Of a DNA stretch of 10,616 bases, positions 9,113 through 10,616 are shown piece by piece. Numbering within the stretch: position 1 is the first letter of the stretch; each line of letters starts with the position of its first letter. The position numbers and the translations under genes were made by a program. The notes below the pieces were generated by a model that was given only the letters and a program-made list of their open reading frames with translations, made no database searches and was not told the origin of the DNA. The DNA comes from Paraglomus occultum. Lineage: Eukaryota > Glomeromycota > Glomeromycetes > Paraglomerales > Paraglomeraceae. Location: assembly GCA_910592205.1 (NCBI GenBank), contig CAJVPJ010001309.1, forward strand, positions 1-10,616, written 5' to 3'.

Positions 9113-9411
9113 GATGCCAGTACATCGGGGGTACTTTCTCACCCCGCGCGGATGGATGTAACAATCGATCGCAAGACACATCAATTCTCCGCCAATAACC
9201 ATCTTTTTCAATCAATCATGAAAGCCATAGATCGGGGAGTGTCTCGTCTTTTCGCAGTAGGCTTTTCTCAAGAGATGGAAAAGCGCAAGTCTCGAGAGGT
9301 GAACACGAGTCGTTATGAATTAAAGTTTAAAATAAATATTTAGTGCAGACTGACGCTAGCCTGATTGGTTGTGTTCTCTGAAAAAAAAAAAAAAGGATAC
9401 CAGTATGCAGG
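9113..9411 (+). other. Possible retroposed (poly(A)-tailed) unit
   Basis: A stretch ends in an uninterrupted A14 at 9381-9394, with an AATAAA at 9331-9336, 45 bases upstream of the tract. GAT-CCAGTA with one variable base occurs on both sides (GATGCCAGTA at 9113, GATACCAGTA at 9396; nine of ten identical) and could be a target-site duplication. That combination is what a reverse-transcribed, inserted RNA leaves behind. No pol III A or B box is visible, so a tRNA-type SINE is not supported. The GC-rich left part has competing hairpins, AGTAC/GTACT (9119-9135) and CGGGG/CCCCG (9126-9146). Chance cannot be excluded without other copies. Confidence 0.3.
9152..9343 (+). CDS. Hypothetical 63-residue frame, doubtful
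   Basis: An ATG-started frame encoding a basic, polar product with no signal peptide or membrane segment. The middle (MKAIDRGVSRLFAVGFSQEM) looks moderately protein-like, and the end (YELKFKINI) runs into the AATAAA. No family is recognised. It lies inside the poly(A)-tailed unit, so it could be a retroposed gene fragment as easily as a short gene or a chance frame. Confidence 0.2.
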   Translation: MDVTIDRKTHQFSANNHLFQSIMKAIDRGVSRLFAVGFSQEMEKRKSREVNTSRYELKFKINI

Positions 9412-9612
9412 TTACACGTGCATAAAGTCTGAATATTTTCCATATGGTAAACTTGAAAGAAGGAGGGGGGAGGTGATGAATAAATTACTGTCGATGACCA
9501 GATTTAAACGTTACCAGATAAAGGTTTTCTGCGGAACACTTTAAACATGATTATAAAAGCTTCAAACGCAAAAGTAGAAAAGTTTTGCAACCCAATGCTG
9601 GCCTAATACTAA
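9412..9612. other. Intergenic, nothing supported
   Basis: AT-rich DNA with a purine run (GAAAGAAGGAGGGGGGAGG) near 9455-9473. I see no gene, RNA or repeat. Confidence 0.4.
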
Positions 9613-10178
9613 GTAGGTGATACTAACACTTTATTATTTCGTGTCGTGTTTGTTTACCGTTCAAACGTCGGTGGGGGCGCGAAATTGGCTGACAGAAAGA
9701 GTCATATTCATCCAGAGAATAAAGGTTGCATTCTCATGGAAATTCCATTATCAGAGAAAGATTACATGAAACTGATTGAAAGGCAAATTCCAAGAAACAA
9801 GAAACTCGATGCTCATGCGACCGTAATTGTCTTTATTTAGCGTTTGTGGCATATTTTGTTCGCAATCATCTGAAGAAAACTCTAGACGGTTCTTCTTTGA
9901 TGTAGTTCAAATTGTTATTTTTGGTAGAAAGTGGTAGGTAGCAGTTGTTGATTGTGGTTTCCTTTCGCCCTCGGGAATACGCCCAAGTGGTTATTAGTTA
10001 TGTGATAAGAATGTTGCGAAATATAGACTGTGATGGCATTCCATCCGTCTCGCACATTCTGAACGTTAAGCGAAAGAGACCTTTGAAGGAAAAACCATTG
10101 TCGCTCCAGGCCATGTATACTCTGATTCGATGGCCATGGAAAAAAAAACTTTCGCTGGGTATTTTCACAACATACTGA
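9613..10178 (+). other. Two short open frames, possible exons of an unknown gene
   Basis: Frame 9613-9840 has no ATG at its open end. Its first internal ATG, at 9736, begins MEIPLSEKDYMKLIERQ, a charged, protein-like stretch. A second frame (9942-10178) contains HILNVKRKRPLKEKPLSLQA and ends TTY. They could join in phase through a weak GTAATT donor at 9823 and a GTAGCAG acceptor at 9944. A perfect TACTAAC branch-site word at 9621-9627, with a GACAG acceptor at 9695, suggests an earlier exon, but I could not find it. Neither frame matches a family I know. Treat this as a hint of a gene or an eroded remnant. Confidence 0.2.
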
Positions 10179-10285
10179 ATATCAAATGACAGCGATGCAC
10201 TAACAATGCATACTGATATCAATTGACAGCAGATGCAAAGCTTGTGGAACACACCTAAAGAATATGGAGACAATTACTATGGTAT

Positions 10286-10501
10286 ATGGCTGGAAACAAT
10301 AAAAAAATCAACAACATTCGAAAAAGTAAATTAGGAAATATTGACCACTTTTCACGATCGAAAATTCTTTCAACTTCGAGTGCCACGCTGCCTCTAAACA
10401 ATAACATGACCCCACCAAAAACTTCTTCGCCTTGCGATTTGTGGCCTGTCGTCGTCTTGACTTTAATAATGTTCTTCCCCGTTTCCAGTAGTATTATTTA
10501 A
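10286..10501 (+). CDS. Hypothetical 71-residue protein with a C-terminal hydrophobic segment
   Basis: An ATG-started frame: residues 1-50 are basic and polar (MAGNNKKINNIRKSK at the front), followed by one hydrophobic stretch (WPVVVLTLIMFFPV, about 53-66) and a very short tail. The layout is that of a small tail-anchored protein, similar in size and order to the RAMP4/SERP1 family, but I see no sequence identity that would justify the name. The two minus-strand frames are also open over much of the same stretch, so low stop density may explain the frame. CGTTTCCAG at 10481-10489 resembles a splice acceptor, which would change the C-terminus. Confidence 0.22.
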   Translation: MAGNNKKINNIRKSKLGNIDHFSRSKILSTSSATLPLNNNMTPPKTSSPCDLWPVVVLTLIMFFPVSSSII

Positions 10502-10616
10502 AAGATATCCATTGAATAAATTTCATTTAGCAGTCGTATTAACGTAAATATTTATTTAGACTTTAAAACTCGTCATTCTTGTTATTTTATACGTATCCAG
10601 TTGTTTCCTGCCATCT
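10502..10616. other. Window end, AT-rich, nothing supported
   Basis: Contains AATAAA at 10515-10520, 14 bases after the preceding frame's stop, which could serve as its poly(A) signal. No other feature is visible. Confidence 0.3.

Noticed and set aside
10286-10614. Inverted match ATGGC-(T/A)-GGAAACAA at 10286 and at the right edge, as terminal repeats of an element
   Set aside because: Fourteen bases with one mismatch are expected several times by chance in 10 kb; no flanking duplication or transposase is seen.

Overview
The window reads as nuclear DNA of a fungus. It holds one complete actin gene split by five short GT-AG introns (78 to 131 bases). The other clear gene encodes a secreted, GPI-anchored, cysteine-rich protein of a style typical of fungal cell surfaces. 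The rest is AT-rich, full of homopolymer tracts and low in gene density. The actin matches fungal and other opisthokont actins over all 375 residues. I cannot fix the phylum by eye; several introns and long intergenic spaces argue against a compact budding-yeast genome, and an early-diverging or basidiomycete-like fungus seems likelier.

Layout. Bases 1-3583 hold no convincing gene. They contain an open frame at the left edge that may be the tail of a gene starting outside the window, a 21-bp minisatellite (1796-1886), a hexanucleotide microsatellite (2846-2880), a pyrimidine tract (2954-2983), and an apparent excess of two short motifs (CGTAA/TTACG and ATGCAT/GCATGC). Bases 3584-4213 (+) encode the GPI-anchored protein, preceded by a CT-rich leader and a small hairpin. 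Bases 4214-7227 are mostly non-coding with several inverted repeats. On the minus strand, 6205-5691 fits a two-exon gene for a small two-helix membrane protein, which I assembled by hand from splice signals. Bases 7228-8899 (+) are the actin gene, with a poly(A)-signal hexamer at 9037. Bases 8900-10616 hold a stretch ending in an A14 tract that resembles a retroposed transcript, plus a few short open frames of doubtful status.

The genes do not form an operon or a recognisable cluster; each has its own flanking signals. Actin is a cytoskeletal housekeeping gene and the GPI protein a likely wall or membrane surface protein. I see no functional link between them beyond adjacency. I found no convincing new multi-gene system. 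The items most worth a second look are the hidden minus-strand gene, the unusual eight-cysteine surface protein, the CGTAA motif cluster and the poly(A)-tailed unit near 9.1-9.4 kb.
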